Of a stretch of 64,000 bases of DNA, positions 11,450 through 21,439 are shown in pieces (position 1 is the first letter of the stretch; every line of letters starts with the position of its first letter). The stretch is taken from contig NC_089583.1 in the NCBI RefSeq assembly GCF_019320115.1, positions 80,865,928 to 80,929,927 on the forward strand. Reading direction: 5' to 3'. A program made the position numbers and the translations under genes. The notes beneath the pieces are model-generated. The model was not told where the DNA came from, ran no database searches, and worked only from the letters and a program-made list of their open reading frames with translations. The DNA comes from Miscanthus floridulus (taxonomy: Eukaryota; Streptophyta; Magnoliopsida; Poales; Poaceae).

Positions 11450-12115
11450 ATAACAGACTACTACGACGATATCGGGACGTGTGAATAAATAACCATCCGT
11501 ACTAGTTGACCTTGCTTACGTGATCATCTCGGCGAGCATTTCTCCACCGGACAGCACCGTACTTGGTCAAGGAAGAGCTCCGATTCTATGAGGAAGGGAA
11601 CACGGTCTCCCACGACCGTTGTCGCTCTCCCTCGTATAATCAAAGCTCCTCCTTGATGTCCGTTACCGCTCGACAGAGAACATGCTTGCCGAGCTGAACA
11701 CGGTCCGCAAGTTCAACTAGTACGGATTTTCTATAATTTTCTAACTATTTTCTAAGTTTTTATTTATATATACTACGTTTAGGTACGGTGATTGACAGAC
11801 TACTACGACGATATCGGGACATGTGAATAAATAACCATCCGTACTAGTTGACCTTGCTTACGTGATCAGCTCGGCGAGGATTTCTCCACCGGACGGCACC
11901 GTACTTGGTCAAGGAAGAGCTCCGATTCTACGAGGAAGGGAACACGGTCTTCCACGACCGTTATCGCTCTCCCTCATAGAATCAAAGCTCCTCCTTGACG
12001 TCCGTTACCGCTCGGCAGAGAACATCCTCGCCGACCTGAACACGGTCCGCAAGTTCAACTAGTAAGGATTTGCTATAATTTTCTAACTATTTTCTAACTT
12101 TATATTTATATATAC
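11450..12115. repeat. Tandem duplication of an imperfect long hairpin (offset 342 bp)
   Basis: The block from about 11450 recurs 342 bp downstream (ACTACGACGATATCGGGAC at about 11458 and 11800). Inside each block is a foldback: 11497-11725 and 11839-12066 start CCGTACTAGTTGACCTTGC and end GCAAGTTCAACTAGT. The arms are about 110 nt, imperfectly paired, with almost no loop. It lies in the probable leader of the GRF/TNP2 transcript between the TATA motif and the GRF start. It may be a duplicated foldback MITE or a source of double-stranded RNA. Confidence 0.8.
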
Positions 12116-12409
12116 TTTAACCTTCTTTCATGTAAATATGCAAGCTTAAAGTGATTTTGAGCTCAAATTGCTTACAAATGAAAAAAAACCACAATAAAGA
12201 ACCATAAATATATATAGTGAATAAAATGGTATAAGAAAATGGTAAAAAATGAGAGTATGAGATTGGTAACCTTTACAACTGAAGAATCGACGGAGGAATC
12301 GAAGAATGGATGGAGGAACAATGGAGGGAGGGAGGAAGCAAGAACACTACTGCAGTGAGCTTCAAAATGTGCTGAGCTCGGGCTCGGGGAGGAAGGAGGA
12401 GACGGCCGA

Positions 12410-12417
12410 TTTATAAA
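12410..12417 (-). promoter_or_regulatory. TATA box of the first CACTA gene(s)
   Basis: The sequence TTTATAAA lies 4 bp inside the right subterminal array and upstream of the GRF and TNP2 genes, the usual promoter position in CACTA elements. Start site inferred. Confidence 0.6.
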
Positions 12418-12420
12418 GGG

Positions 12421-12747
12421 AGAACATTTAGTCCCGGTTGATAGATCCAATCGGGACTAAAGGTAACTTTCCAACCCCGGGCGCAGCCACGGCCCGGGAG
12501 TAGACCTTTACTCCCGGTTGGAGCCACCAACCGGGAGTAAAAGTATACCTTTAGTCCCGGTTGGTGGCTCCAACCGGGACTAAAGGTCCCTGCCACCTCT
12601 GTCTGGCGCAGTAGCCGTTGGGCAGGGACCTTTAGTCCCGGTTGGAGCCACCAACCAGGACTAAAGGTATTTCTAGTCCCGGGGGCAAAAAATTCCGGGA
12701 CTAGAGCCCATTTTGGCCGAGGATCAAAGGTCTGTTCTCTACTAGTG
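12421..12747. repeat. Right subterminal repeat array and terminal inverted repeat of the CACTA element
   Basis: Several CCCGGTTGG motifs occur here in both orientations, ending with the terminal repeat CACTAGTAGAGAACAG read inward. The array mixes the TTTAGTCCCGG and TTTACTCCCGG variants, for example both within 12485-12560. This is the 5' end relative to the element's genes. Confidence 0.85.
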
Positions 12748-12762
12748 TGCAGCTGAGGAAAC

Positions 12763-13856
12763 TTATAGATGAGTATGTATACCAGGAGTGTAGAAACTTG
12801 CGTAGGGAACGATGGCCTGGAAGTTCTGGCTCTCGCATATCTGCTTGATCCGGTCAGATTTCAACTCGACGGCGAAGATCCCGTCATTTGAATGTATGAA
12901 AATGGTATTAGCACCCTCTGAGAAGCCGACCGCAAGGAGTCTGGTGGAGGGGTCACCAATGGTCATGGGGAGCATCGTATCCAGCTCGATCACCCTGCCC
13001 TGCACCCATCCCGCGGCAGCACCCCTCCAGGACCACAGGTGGAGGCTGTAGCCCTCCACGCCGGCGACTCCCAGCCCGCCGTCTTCCGCCTTCACGAGGG
13101 CCATGTTTCCCACGAGCAAGGGTGGCAGGTTATTCATCATTGACAGCTCATGCCTGCCCAATTCGTACCTGAGGACTCTGCGACCGTCCTCTAGGAGGAA
13201 GTAGAGCGCGCCTCCGGCGAGCAGGCTGGGCCCCATCACGTCGCGGGACCTCGAGATGGGCCCGAGGTGAGCCGAGGCCAGCGCGCTCCACGTTCCGGTC
13301 TCCGACGAGTAGACGCTCAGCCACGTGAAACTGACGTCGTCCTCCACGAGGTTCTCGTCGTCGGCGGTGCCCCCGAAGACCACGAGGAAGGGGCCCCCGC
13401 GGCCGCAGTGGACGTGATCGCAGCCATCCGCCGCGCAGAGGACGGCTCCGGTGAGGTGGTTGTACGGGATCTCCGGCGCGTCAGGCAGGTGCTGCTGGTT
13501 GCCGGTGATGGGGTCCCAGACGATGAGGCCAGCCGGATGGATGGTGTGGACAAGCACGCGGCCGTGGCGGCAGTCGAGGGCGACGCAGCCGTAGCAGTCT
13601 AACGCCGGAGGGATGAGCGGGCAGGCGACGCTCGTGGTGGTCACGAAGCGGTTGTAGTTGAGGAAGCCGAGCACGGGGGTGTTCCGTGGAACTCGCGGTA
13701 GCGGCGGAGGAAGCCGAGGTCGGAGAGGAGGTGGCGCCAGGATCTGCAGACGAGGGAGGTGCGGAAGAGGTGCGCAGGCTCATCCGGCGAAAGGCGGACG
13801 AGGATCTCGTCGATGAGGTCGTCCGTCAACTCCGGCAGTGAGCTTGGTGGCGCCAT
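12763..13856 (-). pseudogene. F-box protein gene with a one-base frameshift, trapped between two DNA transposons
   Basis: From ATG at 13856 (MAPPSSLPELTDDLIDEILV) the frame encodes an F-box: LPELTDDLIDEILVRLSPDE then LVCRSWRHLLSD, the Skp1-binding motif of SCF ubiquitin ligases. After FHGTPP the frame breaks in a run of five G (13675-13679). Removing one C from a six-C coding run explains it. The second frame (to 12763) runs about 300 residues to a TAA stop, with a beta-propeller-like F-box-associated region (VWDPITGNQ, LSVYSSETGTWS). Such proteins recruit substrates for ubiquitylation; the substrate is unknown. An upstream in-frame ATG at 13913 also exists. The CACTA end is 15 bp past the stop and the Harbinger element begins about 70 bp before the ATG, so promoter and 3' region are displaced. 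A homopolymer assembly error is possible. Confidence 0.82.
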
Positions 13857-14693
13857 CTCGCTGCTTCTCGGGCCGGAGGACTCGAATGGGACGACGCGGA
13901 GTTTTCTTTCCATTTTTTTTCCCTTTAAGGCCTACTTCGGAAGCAGCTTTCCCCGCGGGGTCCCGCCATTTTCCCGGGGCTGAAAACCCACGCGGTAATT
14001 TTCTACGCGTCGCGGCTTGAGTCCATTTGGAAGCTCTCCGCATGGGTGTTTCGGCCCCGCGGGAGCCGGATTTTGACGGGGAAACCTGCCTGGCCTCCAG
14101 ACACAGGGCGTCGTTCCCGTCCCTTTCCCTCTCGCGACCCTCCGCCTCGACTCGACTCTCCGTCATCGTCTCGGCTCCTCCGGCCTCGCCTCGACTCTCT
14201 GTCATCGCTTCGGCTCCTCCGGCCTCGACTTCTCCTCCGTCGCCATCACCTTGCGGCACTAGCATCTACGTCTCCGCAGGTGAGCTTGCTTCCACTTGCA
14301 TATCCCTGCACCGCATCTAGGGTTCCTGATCCTATCCTCACACGTTTCCTGTGGATCTTGGGACTGTGGATGGCCGCATCTTCCTCCCCACTCCGTCCTA
14401 TGCATCCGCTCGCGAATCACGACCGCTCGCACAGCTCTTCATCTGCCGCTCGCCGACCCGACCACGACGGCTCCACCACTACTCCGTGACTGACCGGCCT
14501 CGTCGCAAGATCTGGTGAGCCATTGTGTCGTCCGCGAGCAACACCGACATCGCCAGCAACACGACACAACCTCTGCCTCTACAAGTTAGTCTTCTGTTCG
14601 CATCTCACACCCCTTCTTGTAGATCTGGCCAAAACAGCTACTAGGAAGATCCACCGTGCTGTACCAAGGTTATTTCAGATCCAATTGCTTCAC

Positions 14694-14875
14694 GTAGCTT
14701 AAAGAACTCAACTGTTGAACTACTTTACTATTCATTAGCAGAGTGATTCTATGGTTTCTTGTTTGTGATGTGAAAATAGATGTAGCTTAAAGAACTCAAC
14801 TGTTGAACTACTTTACTATTCATTAGCAGAGTGATTCTATGGTTTCTTGTTTGTGATTCTATGATTTCTTGTTTG
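14694..14875. repeat. 88-bp tandem duplication in the Harbinger 5' region
   Basis: GTAGCTTAAAGAACTCAACT begins at 14694 and again at 14782, and the two copies are almost identical up to a partial third echo at about 14920. It is noncoding. Confidence 0.85.
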
Positions 14876-16050
14876 TGATGTGAAAATAGATGTGAAAATA
14901 GATCTCAATTGCTTCATGTAGCTTAAAGATTCAACTGGTGAGCTGGTTTCTGTGTTCAGAACACCATTGCAATAGAATAGGATGGCATGTCGTGATGGAT
15001 TTTTTTCTAGCATTGCACAACAACTATATGCATGCTTATAACGGTTTAGACATACACTGGTTGGGACGTTTGGTAGTCTTGCTATTTTCTAGCATGCAGA
15101 CTAGTATAGTAACCGATCACTGTAGTAGCAATTTTCTGCATGGTGACTGATGCATTTCTTTTATCCCGTTGCAGTAGAGAAAATAGAATGCAGTTTATTT
15201 AGGAGCTGAGCACCTAGTTTTTCAAGTTTATGGGGGCTTAGCTGTGGCAATCATGCAAGTTTAGAGGAGCAAACCACAACTGAATGCCTTCTCTCTTTTC
15301 CTTTTTGTTTACACTTGTTTCTCTACTTGTTTACCTTGCATTCAGGTGCACATAGCTCAGTTCTCAAGTGCATACGACTCTTGCTAAATCTCTCCGACTA
15401 ATGAGGGCATGATGCTTTTGCAGGAGTGATTTTCTGCTGCGTCTTGGGACGGGGTGACACTGGTGTTAGGTTAGTTTCCCTCACTGTTGTTTTTTTCCTA
15501 ATTTGGCTGTTCGTTTCTGTTGTCAGTTATGTTCTAAAAAAAATTGAATGCATGCATGCCTGGAGGAGTAGGTGCTGCCTGGATGATTAGGTGTTGCTGG
15601 ATGATTAGATGTTTTCTCCACTTTTTTAGACTTTTAATACTTCTTGATGCTACTATGTGAGTTGTTGGTGATTTTGTACAGAGAACTTTGTGGTATGGAT
15701 GAGATGATGCATGTAGCCTTGTGATTAGTTATCCAAAGGTACAATAATTAGCTAGCTGCTGGGCAAAGTTAGTTAGGGTCCATGTAGACTTGAGATGCTG
15801 CATGTAGCCTTGTAAATGTTTTTTGCCCACTAGTTAATCATGGAGCTGCTGAAGGGACTGGCTTCTGGTTCTGGGTTTCAGACTTGAGCAGCTCGTCACT
15901 CAGCTGGGGCAGTGATAGTTGAAGTTTATTTTCTGTGATGTGCTTGAGTTTATTACATATGACACTTGTGACTTGCTGTGCTTGAGTATTGGCCTTGTGC
16001 CTTTTATTTTATATATATGTAATAATATAATTTCATATATGTAACACTAG

Positions 16051-17249
16051 ATGGCTTCTTGGGAAGAGCTTTCTAGAAATTTTTTGTTGGAAGAGGAAGA
16101 AGAAGAAGATGAGCTATTCTTTATTCTTCTCCCTGTTGTAATGCCCTTTCTCGATGAAGAGAAAACACCTGAGCATACCTCTTCTCTTCCTGGTGCTAAA
16201 AAGGTTAAAGAGATTCTCGAAGGACACGAGAATTGGTGCAAGGAAGAATTTAGGATGGAGGCTGAAATATTAATATTTAGAGCTATAGCAAACTTTCTCA
16301 GGGCCGAGAACTTGCTGCATGACACACGTGGTATGAAGATTGAGGAGCAACTTGGTCTTTTTATGTTCATGCTCTCTCATAATGCAAGCACAGAGAGGCT
16401 AAAGAAGGAGTTTCAACATAGTGGTGAGACAGTGCATAGGAAAATATATGATGTCTTCAATATCATTCCAACATTAACCCAAAAATTCATCAGACTAATT
16501 TATGCCATTCTTTCAGGTTGGTTAATACATACAGTACGCTTTCCTTAATACCATTCCTAAATACAATCCAAATTTTTAGTAAATTTTCTTACCTGCAGAA
16601 CTGCATCGGCGCTATTGATGGTACGCATGTCCCAATCACAATTGGACAAGACAAGGCCAGTCCCTATAGAAATAGGAAGGGGACACTATCGCAGAATGTT
16701 ATGTTTGCCTGTGACTTCGACTTGAAGTTCACTTTCATCTCATCTGGTTGGGAAGGATCCGCATCTGATGCAGGAGTGTTGCGGTCTGCCCTTGGCAAGG
16801 GATTTACTGTGCCAGCAGGCAAATTCTATCTTGTAGATGGTGGATATGCAAACACACCATCATTCCTTGCTCCCTACCGAGGAGTTAAGTATCATATCAG
16901 TGAGTTCAGGAGACGTGGCAAGAGGGGAAATGCATATGCCAACTACAAGGAATTATTCAATCATCGGCATGCGATTCTTCGAAATCACATTGAGAGGGCC
17001 TTTGGGGTTCTCAAAAAGCGGTTTCCAATTCTGAAAGTGGGGACACATTACCCAATTGAATCTCAAGTTATGATTCCAGCAGCTGCTGCTATGTTTCACA
17101 ACATCATTAGAGGGTTGAATGGGAGTGAAGAGTGGCTAGATATCCTACCTGATAATATCAACCCATCAAATTATGTTGACATGCCAGAGGGAGACACTAA
17201 CTACCCAAGTGAGATGGAATCAAACCATGGAAATACCCTACGAGACTAG
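16051..17249 (+). CDS. PIF/Harbinger DDE transposase (DDE_Tnp_4)
   Basis: The first coding block (16051 to about 16516) begins MASWEELSRNFLLEEE and contains the helix-turn-helix-like stretch LGLFMFMLSHNASTERL, typical of the N-terminal part. After a short intron the second block, open from about 16580 to 17249, carries the catalytic core: NCIGAIDGTHV (first Asp), GWEGSASDAGVL, FYLVDGGYA (second Asp) and NHIERAFGVLKKRF (Glu). The catalytic triad is present. The exact junction is not settled: AG-GT at about 16517 and an AG at about 16577 or 16600 are candidates, and none joins the frames perfectly. The enzyme cuts and inserts the element at TWA sites in the nucleus together with the Myb-like partner. 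Outside the unresolved junction I see no stop codons. Confidence 0.88.
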
Positions 17250-17340
17250 ATAGCCCATCAGATGTGGGCTGCCTACAATGTGTAGAATATTAGTGTTTGA
17301 AATGTAATTTATGAGTTATGTATTTCTGTAATACATTATG

Positions 17341-17480
17341 TGATGCAACATTCTATAATAAATTCTCCAATACATTCTATAATACGTTATGAGTTATGCA
17401 TTTTCTGTGTGATGCAACATTCTGTAATAAATTCTCCAATACATTCTATAATATTTTATGAGCTATGTATTTCTGTAATT
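17341..17480. repeat. 69-bp tandem duplication between the two Harbinger genes
   Basis: GATGCAACATTCTATAATAA begins at 17342 and recurs with few changes at 17411. It is AT-rich and noncoding, in the 3' region of the transposase gene. Confidence 0.85.
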
Positions 17481-17493
17481 ATTTCTTGCAGCA

Positions 17494-19519
17494 ATGTTGA
17501 AGGCAAGGGCTACATGAAAATCTAGATATGAGAAAGGGCTTGTTGACATTATGAGGGACCATGTGAACATCCCCTTGTTCAGGGGTCAGAATGGATGGAG
17601 TGGAGAGGGTTGGAGAAGTATCTCAGAGAAGTTTACCCAAATGTATCCTTTAGCATGCTTCACAAAGCAACAGCTACAAGAGAAGGAAAAGGAGCTAAAG
17701 GGTAGCTGGAAGGCGATACATGTAGCGTTAAAGGATAGTGGTGTTGGTTGGAATGACTCATTGGCCATGGTCATTGCGGAACCGGAAAAATGGAAGAAAC
17801 TGATCAATGTAAGATTTTTTCACTGAACCAAAAAATTGTTGCCATATTCTGGTTGCAAGTACTAACTATGCTGTTGTCTTGGTATTAAATAGGATAATGG
17901 AAAAATGGCTAGGTTCCAGAAGAAGCCGTTTCCTTTATATGAAGATTGTACATCATTGTATGCTGGTATGTTATTTGAAACTTCTCTCTAAGGTTATGTA
18001 GCCTTATTATTCTACTTGAGAGTAAAGCACCATCTAACTTGATAGTATGACTGTGCACTGCTTTCAGTTTACGTTATAGTATGCCTGCACTTGAATAGGA
18101 AGAGTTAGTTTTTATTAGTCACTCTCACAGCCTCACTCGCCCACTCTCTAAACGCAGCGAGCGATCTCTCTCTGCTTTTTTCTCGCCTTTGCTTTGCTTT
18201 CCTATATACTGCAAAGGCGCACCGTTAAAAAAAGGAAGAAAGAAATAAGGAGATCTATAGTTCACATCAACTGAGCACTATAGTGTTAGATCAGCATTTG
18301 CATAACCAGTATATCTATAGCGTCTCTTGGTTGGCCGCTCTATAGTTCCCTCACCATCATTGTCAGTCCCTCCAGTTGAAGGCAGTGCCGGCCTCTGCTC
18401 TTGATTCTTTATCTTAGGACAAGAGCCCAAGGTGATGTGCCTCTTGCGATGACTAGTCCCAGCAATCTTTGAACTAGAGCTGTAAGCAAAGGTTTGCTTG
18501 CAGAGCTTGCAGCAAGCCCTTGTGTCCCTACCCATGATGGCTTCAATAGTGAAGTGCTCCCATACCAAGGACTTCTTTCTCCTTCGTCTGGTTCCAGTAG
18601 TAGGAGGGGTTGTTACCTCAGAAACAACCAACTCATTTCCTTGAACCAAATCATCACCTTGGGAATGGTAAAATCAGAACATTGTCGAAGTACAAAAATG
18701 GCAGGGGTTCGATTCTTGAGCATAACAGAACCTACAAATACATCATAATTTCATGATAGAAAGTCCTAGTAATCAAAGGAACTAGAGCACAACTCCAAAA
18801 ATAAGTTGTATTAACAACTACACACTAAGTTCCTTCCTCAACAGCTCAGATTCTTGCACAGGCTCATACAAATCAACAAATCCTATACTTTATTTTTCTT
18901 GTTTAGACAAGATTTAAACCATAGGAAGTGTTCCTATTTTTCGCCCACCCATCAGTTTCTAGTAAAAGTAGTAACTCTTTCTTTCTTTTTTTGCATAGGA
19001 AGTGTTGCTACAGGAGATCTAAACTTCACATCAACTGAGCACTTGCAGCCTGCTCCTCTTGTTCCTATTGCTGCTCCAGCTGCTCCGGCTGCTCTGGCTG
19101 CTCCAGCTGCTCCAGTTGCTCCTGTTGTAGTGTCTGATAGCACAAGTCCAGGTGCTACTTTTGATGGGCTAGACGTCTCAAGTGCACGCAATGAAGCTCA
19201 GTCTGCACCTTCCAATCAAGATTCTATGCAAGGAACGAGTGGTGGGAGAAAGCGTAAGCAAAGTCACATTGGTGCTGCTATTGATGGTTTTGTGCAGTTT
19301 AAGAAGATGCAAACAAGTAAAACAATGGAAGCACTCAATGAAAAGAAGAAACAAGACGAAGCATTTTCAGTCGACAAGTGTCTCGATGAAGTTGATGCAA
19401 TGGAACTTACTGATGTGGAGAAGGCGTATGCTATGAATATCTTCAAATCTGAGATAGATAGGGAGGTATTCATGAAAATGAAAAACAAAAATGTTCTCTT
19501 GATTTGGCTCAAACAGTAG
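17494..19519 (+). pseudogene. Harbinger Myb/SANT-like accessory protein, nonsense codon near the start
   Basis: Exons are about 17494-17808, 17893-17965 and 18999-19519, with GT-AG introns that keep frame. The N-terminal part is a Myb/SANT-like DNA-binding domain: WSGEGWRSISEKFTQMYP, then LQEKEKELKGSWKAI. The C-terminal part has an Ala/Pro-rich linker, a basic stretch GGRKRKQSH (likely nuclear signal) and a helical tail with LTDVEKAYAMNIFKSEIDRE, as in plant L10-interacting-Myb-like proteins. In PIF/Harbinger this protein helps bring the transposase to DNA and the nucleus. Seven codons after ATG 17494 there is TGA at 17515-17517, where the family has Trp, so translation would have to restart at ATG 17551 and lose the start of the domain. 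The second intron is long because it holds a BED-finger fragment. Confidence 0.8.
18278..18649 (-). pseudogene. BED zinc-finger fragment of a hAT-type transposase, antisense in a Harbinger intron
   Basis: On the minus strand this encodes a basic stretch TRRRRKKSLVWEHF, then ACCKLCKQTF and SHRKRHITLGSC. This is the Cys-Cys-His-His pattern of a BED finger as found at the start of plant hAT transposases. The frame ends at 18278. The DDE and dimerisation regions of a hAT enzyme are not found downstream (toward 18000). I could not find hAT-type terminal repeats or an 8-bp duplication. It lies in intron 2 (17966-18998) of the Myb/SANT gene, opposite in direction. It is either a truncated insertion or a captured fragment. 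Confidence 0.7.
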
Positions 19520-20900
19520 ATTAGGTAATAATGCTTAGCTGCCACTGGATTAGTTTACTTTGGTATGTCTTAGCTGCTAATGCTTTTCCTTGTGCTTACT
19601 TGTAGTGCTATCTGTAGAGGCAATGTTTGAATTGAGAAGAAAAATGCAGCTGCAGTCATTGTATGCAGGTATTTCCATCATTGTGAGCACAGTATATTGC
19701 ACTGGTTAGGTCAAATTTTTTTATTAGTGTGAGCCTAGAATTTGTCATTTGTCCTTGCTTATGTTCTCTATAGAACTTGGATTGCTGTTGTCAGGTTAGC
19801 TATGTGTTGCTAAATTGAGATTCTATTTTCCTGCTATGAAAGCATAGCTCAGTCCTTGTCAGGTTGTCATGATGATAGCTTTCCTAAGACCTTTCCTACA
19901 GGGAGGGTTGAACACACATTGGTAGATTGGTCAGTGTCTGAGCTGTGTTTTCGATCTTATTTGCAAGTAGCCTCTTTTGTTTATAAAAATAATGCCTCTG
20001 GTTTTGTAGAGGAGCTGTAGTACATGCCGCTCAGTCCTTGTCGCTGGTGTATTCATGTTATGGTGTTGGAATTTTGCTACTCCTGTCCATTTTGCTAGGT
20101 TTGCTCATATCTCTCTCTGTAGTACATCTTGCTATATGTACAGTATGTCTCGGCCTTTTTTTTATCTTGTGATAGAGAGGTGAGTGAGCCTGTTTGTTTT
20201 GTCCATTTCATGTGTAGAGAGATAAGGGAGATGAATGCAACTCACCAGTTCATGATATGAAATGTGTAGCAAGCATGACACTACATTGTTCTGCTGCGTA
20301 TTCTTGTAAGCTGCGTATTCCCTTGTAACTCACCATTTCCTTTATGTTACATGTAGAGGACTTGGTGGAAGCAACACATGATTAGCGAAAAAAAAGTTTG
20401 TTCCCTTCATCACAAGCATCTGAGAAAATGTTCAAGCTCATAGCGAGATTTCGCTCCTCCTAACTGTCAATTTTTATATACATACAGCTACTATTTGTCA
20501 ATTTTTTTATGCTACAAGCATCTATGTAATATTGGTGTGTATGAACCGGAGGACCATAATATTGGTTAAATTTTTGTATCAATCAGTTTAGGTTTATGTT
20601 GATTTTGGGAGGTCTGGAGGTGTACTGCTATGCCTTGTATCGTTACTGAAACTGCAGTTCAGTGGGGATCGACAAATCTTTTCTCCACTGCAGCTTCTTG
20701 CTATAGCAACAGATTGTTTATTTTGTTTGGACCTTAAGCTAAGCAGTGTTCTCGTTTGTTTTTCTTGTCTGAACTGCAGCTCGATTCTAGTCTTGTGTTG
20801 TGTTTCAATTCAATTCAGTTCAGTTCAGTACAGTTCAGTTTTCCCTGCACCGGCATCCTGTTGCCAAAGGACAATGTGGAAACTCCCCCCACCCGTGGTT
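19520..20900. other. 3' part of the Harbinger element, no gene seen
   Basis: This is AT-rich sequence between the Myb/SANT stop codon and the right terminal region. Short open frames are not convincing. A CAGTT-rich run (TTCAATTCAATTCAGTTCAG at about 20806) is the only repeat noticed. Confidence 0.5.
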
Positions 20901-21206
20901 ACCTACCCTGGGAAGAGGTGGGAAGAAGAAGTTCAAAAAAATTCCATCGGGGGTTTCCTGTCCCTGGGCTAATAAGCACCTGTTGCCAAAGTAGGCCTAA
21001 GAGTGTTACTGTACACTACCTGCTCGAGATTACGAACGCATGCAAGATGGGGCCAGGAAATCAGTGGAAGGCCCCTATGTGAACTATATAGGCTTACTTA
21101 AGCTTAGTGGACCCCGCAAACGCGTGGGGAAAATAGTTCTGCGGGACGGTTGTATATAGCCATGGAATTGCCGTGGATTCACAACACGGTTATACGTAAT
21201 CACGTA

Positions 21207-21384
21207 CTTTCTCCATTTCAAATTATAAATTATATTGATTTCTCTAGAATCATAAATTATTTTGATTTATCTATAATTACAAATTTTACTATATGTATGT
21301 AGATATAGTTGTATATCCAGATGCATAGTAAAAAACCCTACATCTACAAAATCCAAAACGGCTTATAGTTTGGACCGGAGAGAG
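21207..21384. mobile_element. Stowaway-type (Tc1/mariner) MITE
   Basis: The left end is CTTTCTCCATTTCAAATTAT. The right end, read on the other strand, is CTCTCTCCGGTCCAAACTAT. TA dinucleotides flank it at 21205-21206 and 21385-21386. It is 178 bp with no coding capacity. This matches the CTCCCTCC-type termini and TA duplications of grass Stowaway elements. Confidence 0.8.
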
Positions 21385-21439
21385 TAATAACATATAAGAC
21401 TGTTGTATAAATTTAGAAACAATAGTTAAAAAAATTCTC

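Larger units (their letters stand above)
355..12747 (-). mobile_element. CACTA (En/Spm-type) DNA transposon, 12.4 kb
   Basis: The left end is CACTGGTAGAGAACCGAGC. The right end, read inward on the minus strand, is CACTAGTAGAGAACAGACC. These are matching terminal inverted repeats starting with the CACT signature. Both ends carry many subterminal copies of a CCCGGTTGG-type motif flanked by TTTAGT or TTTACT, in both orientations. Inside are three minus-strand genes (GRF zinc finger, TNP2-type transposase, Transposase_24-Ulp1). The flanks do not show an identical 3-bp duplication (CAG at 352-354, TGC at 12748-12750). That may reflect flank mutation, recombination between elements, or ends from two parents. 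The right end lies 15 bp beyond the stop codon of the F-box gene. Confidence 0.93.
13929..20997 (+). mobile_element. PIF/Harbinger DNA transposon, 7.07 kb, with TAA target duplications
   Basis: The left end is GGCCTACTTCGGAAGCAG. The right end, read on the minus strand, is GGCCTACTTTGGCAACAG. Each is flanked by TAA (13926-13928 and 20998-21000), the 3-bp duplication typical of this superfamily. Internally it encodes both expected proteins on the plus strand: a DDE transposase and a Myb/SANT protein. The first 2 kb is GC-rich then AT-rich, with no gene I recognise. The insertion point is just upstream of the F-box gene. Confidence 0.93.

Noticed and set aside
13780..14320. Overlapping Ser/Arg/Pro-rich frames at the left end of the Harbinger element.
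   Set aside because: They span the transposon boundary at 13929 and have no recognisable domain.
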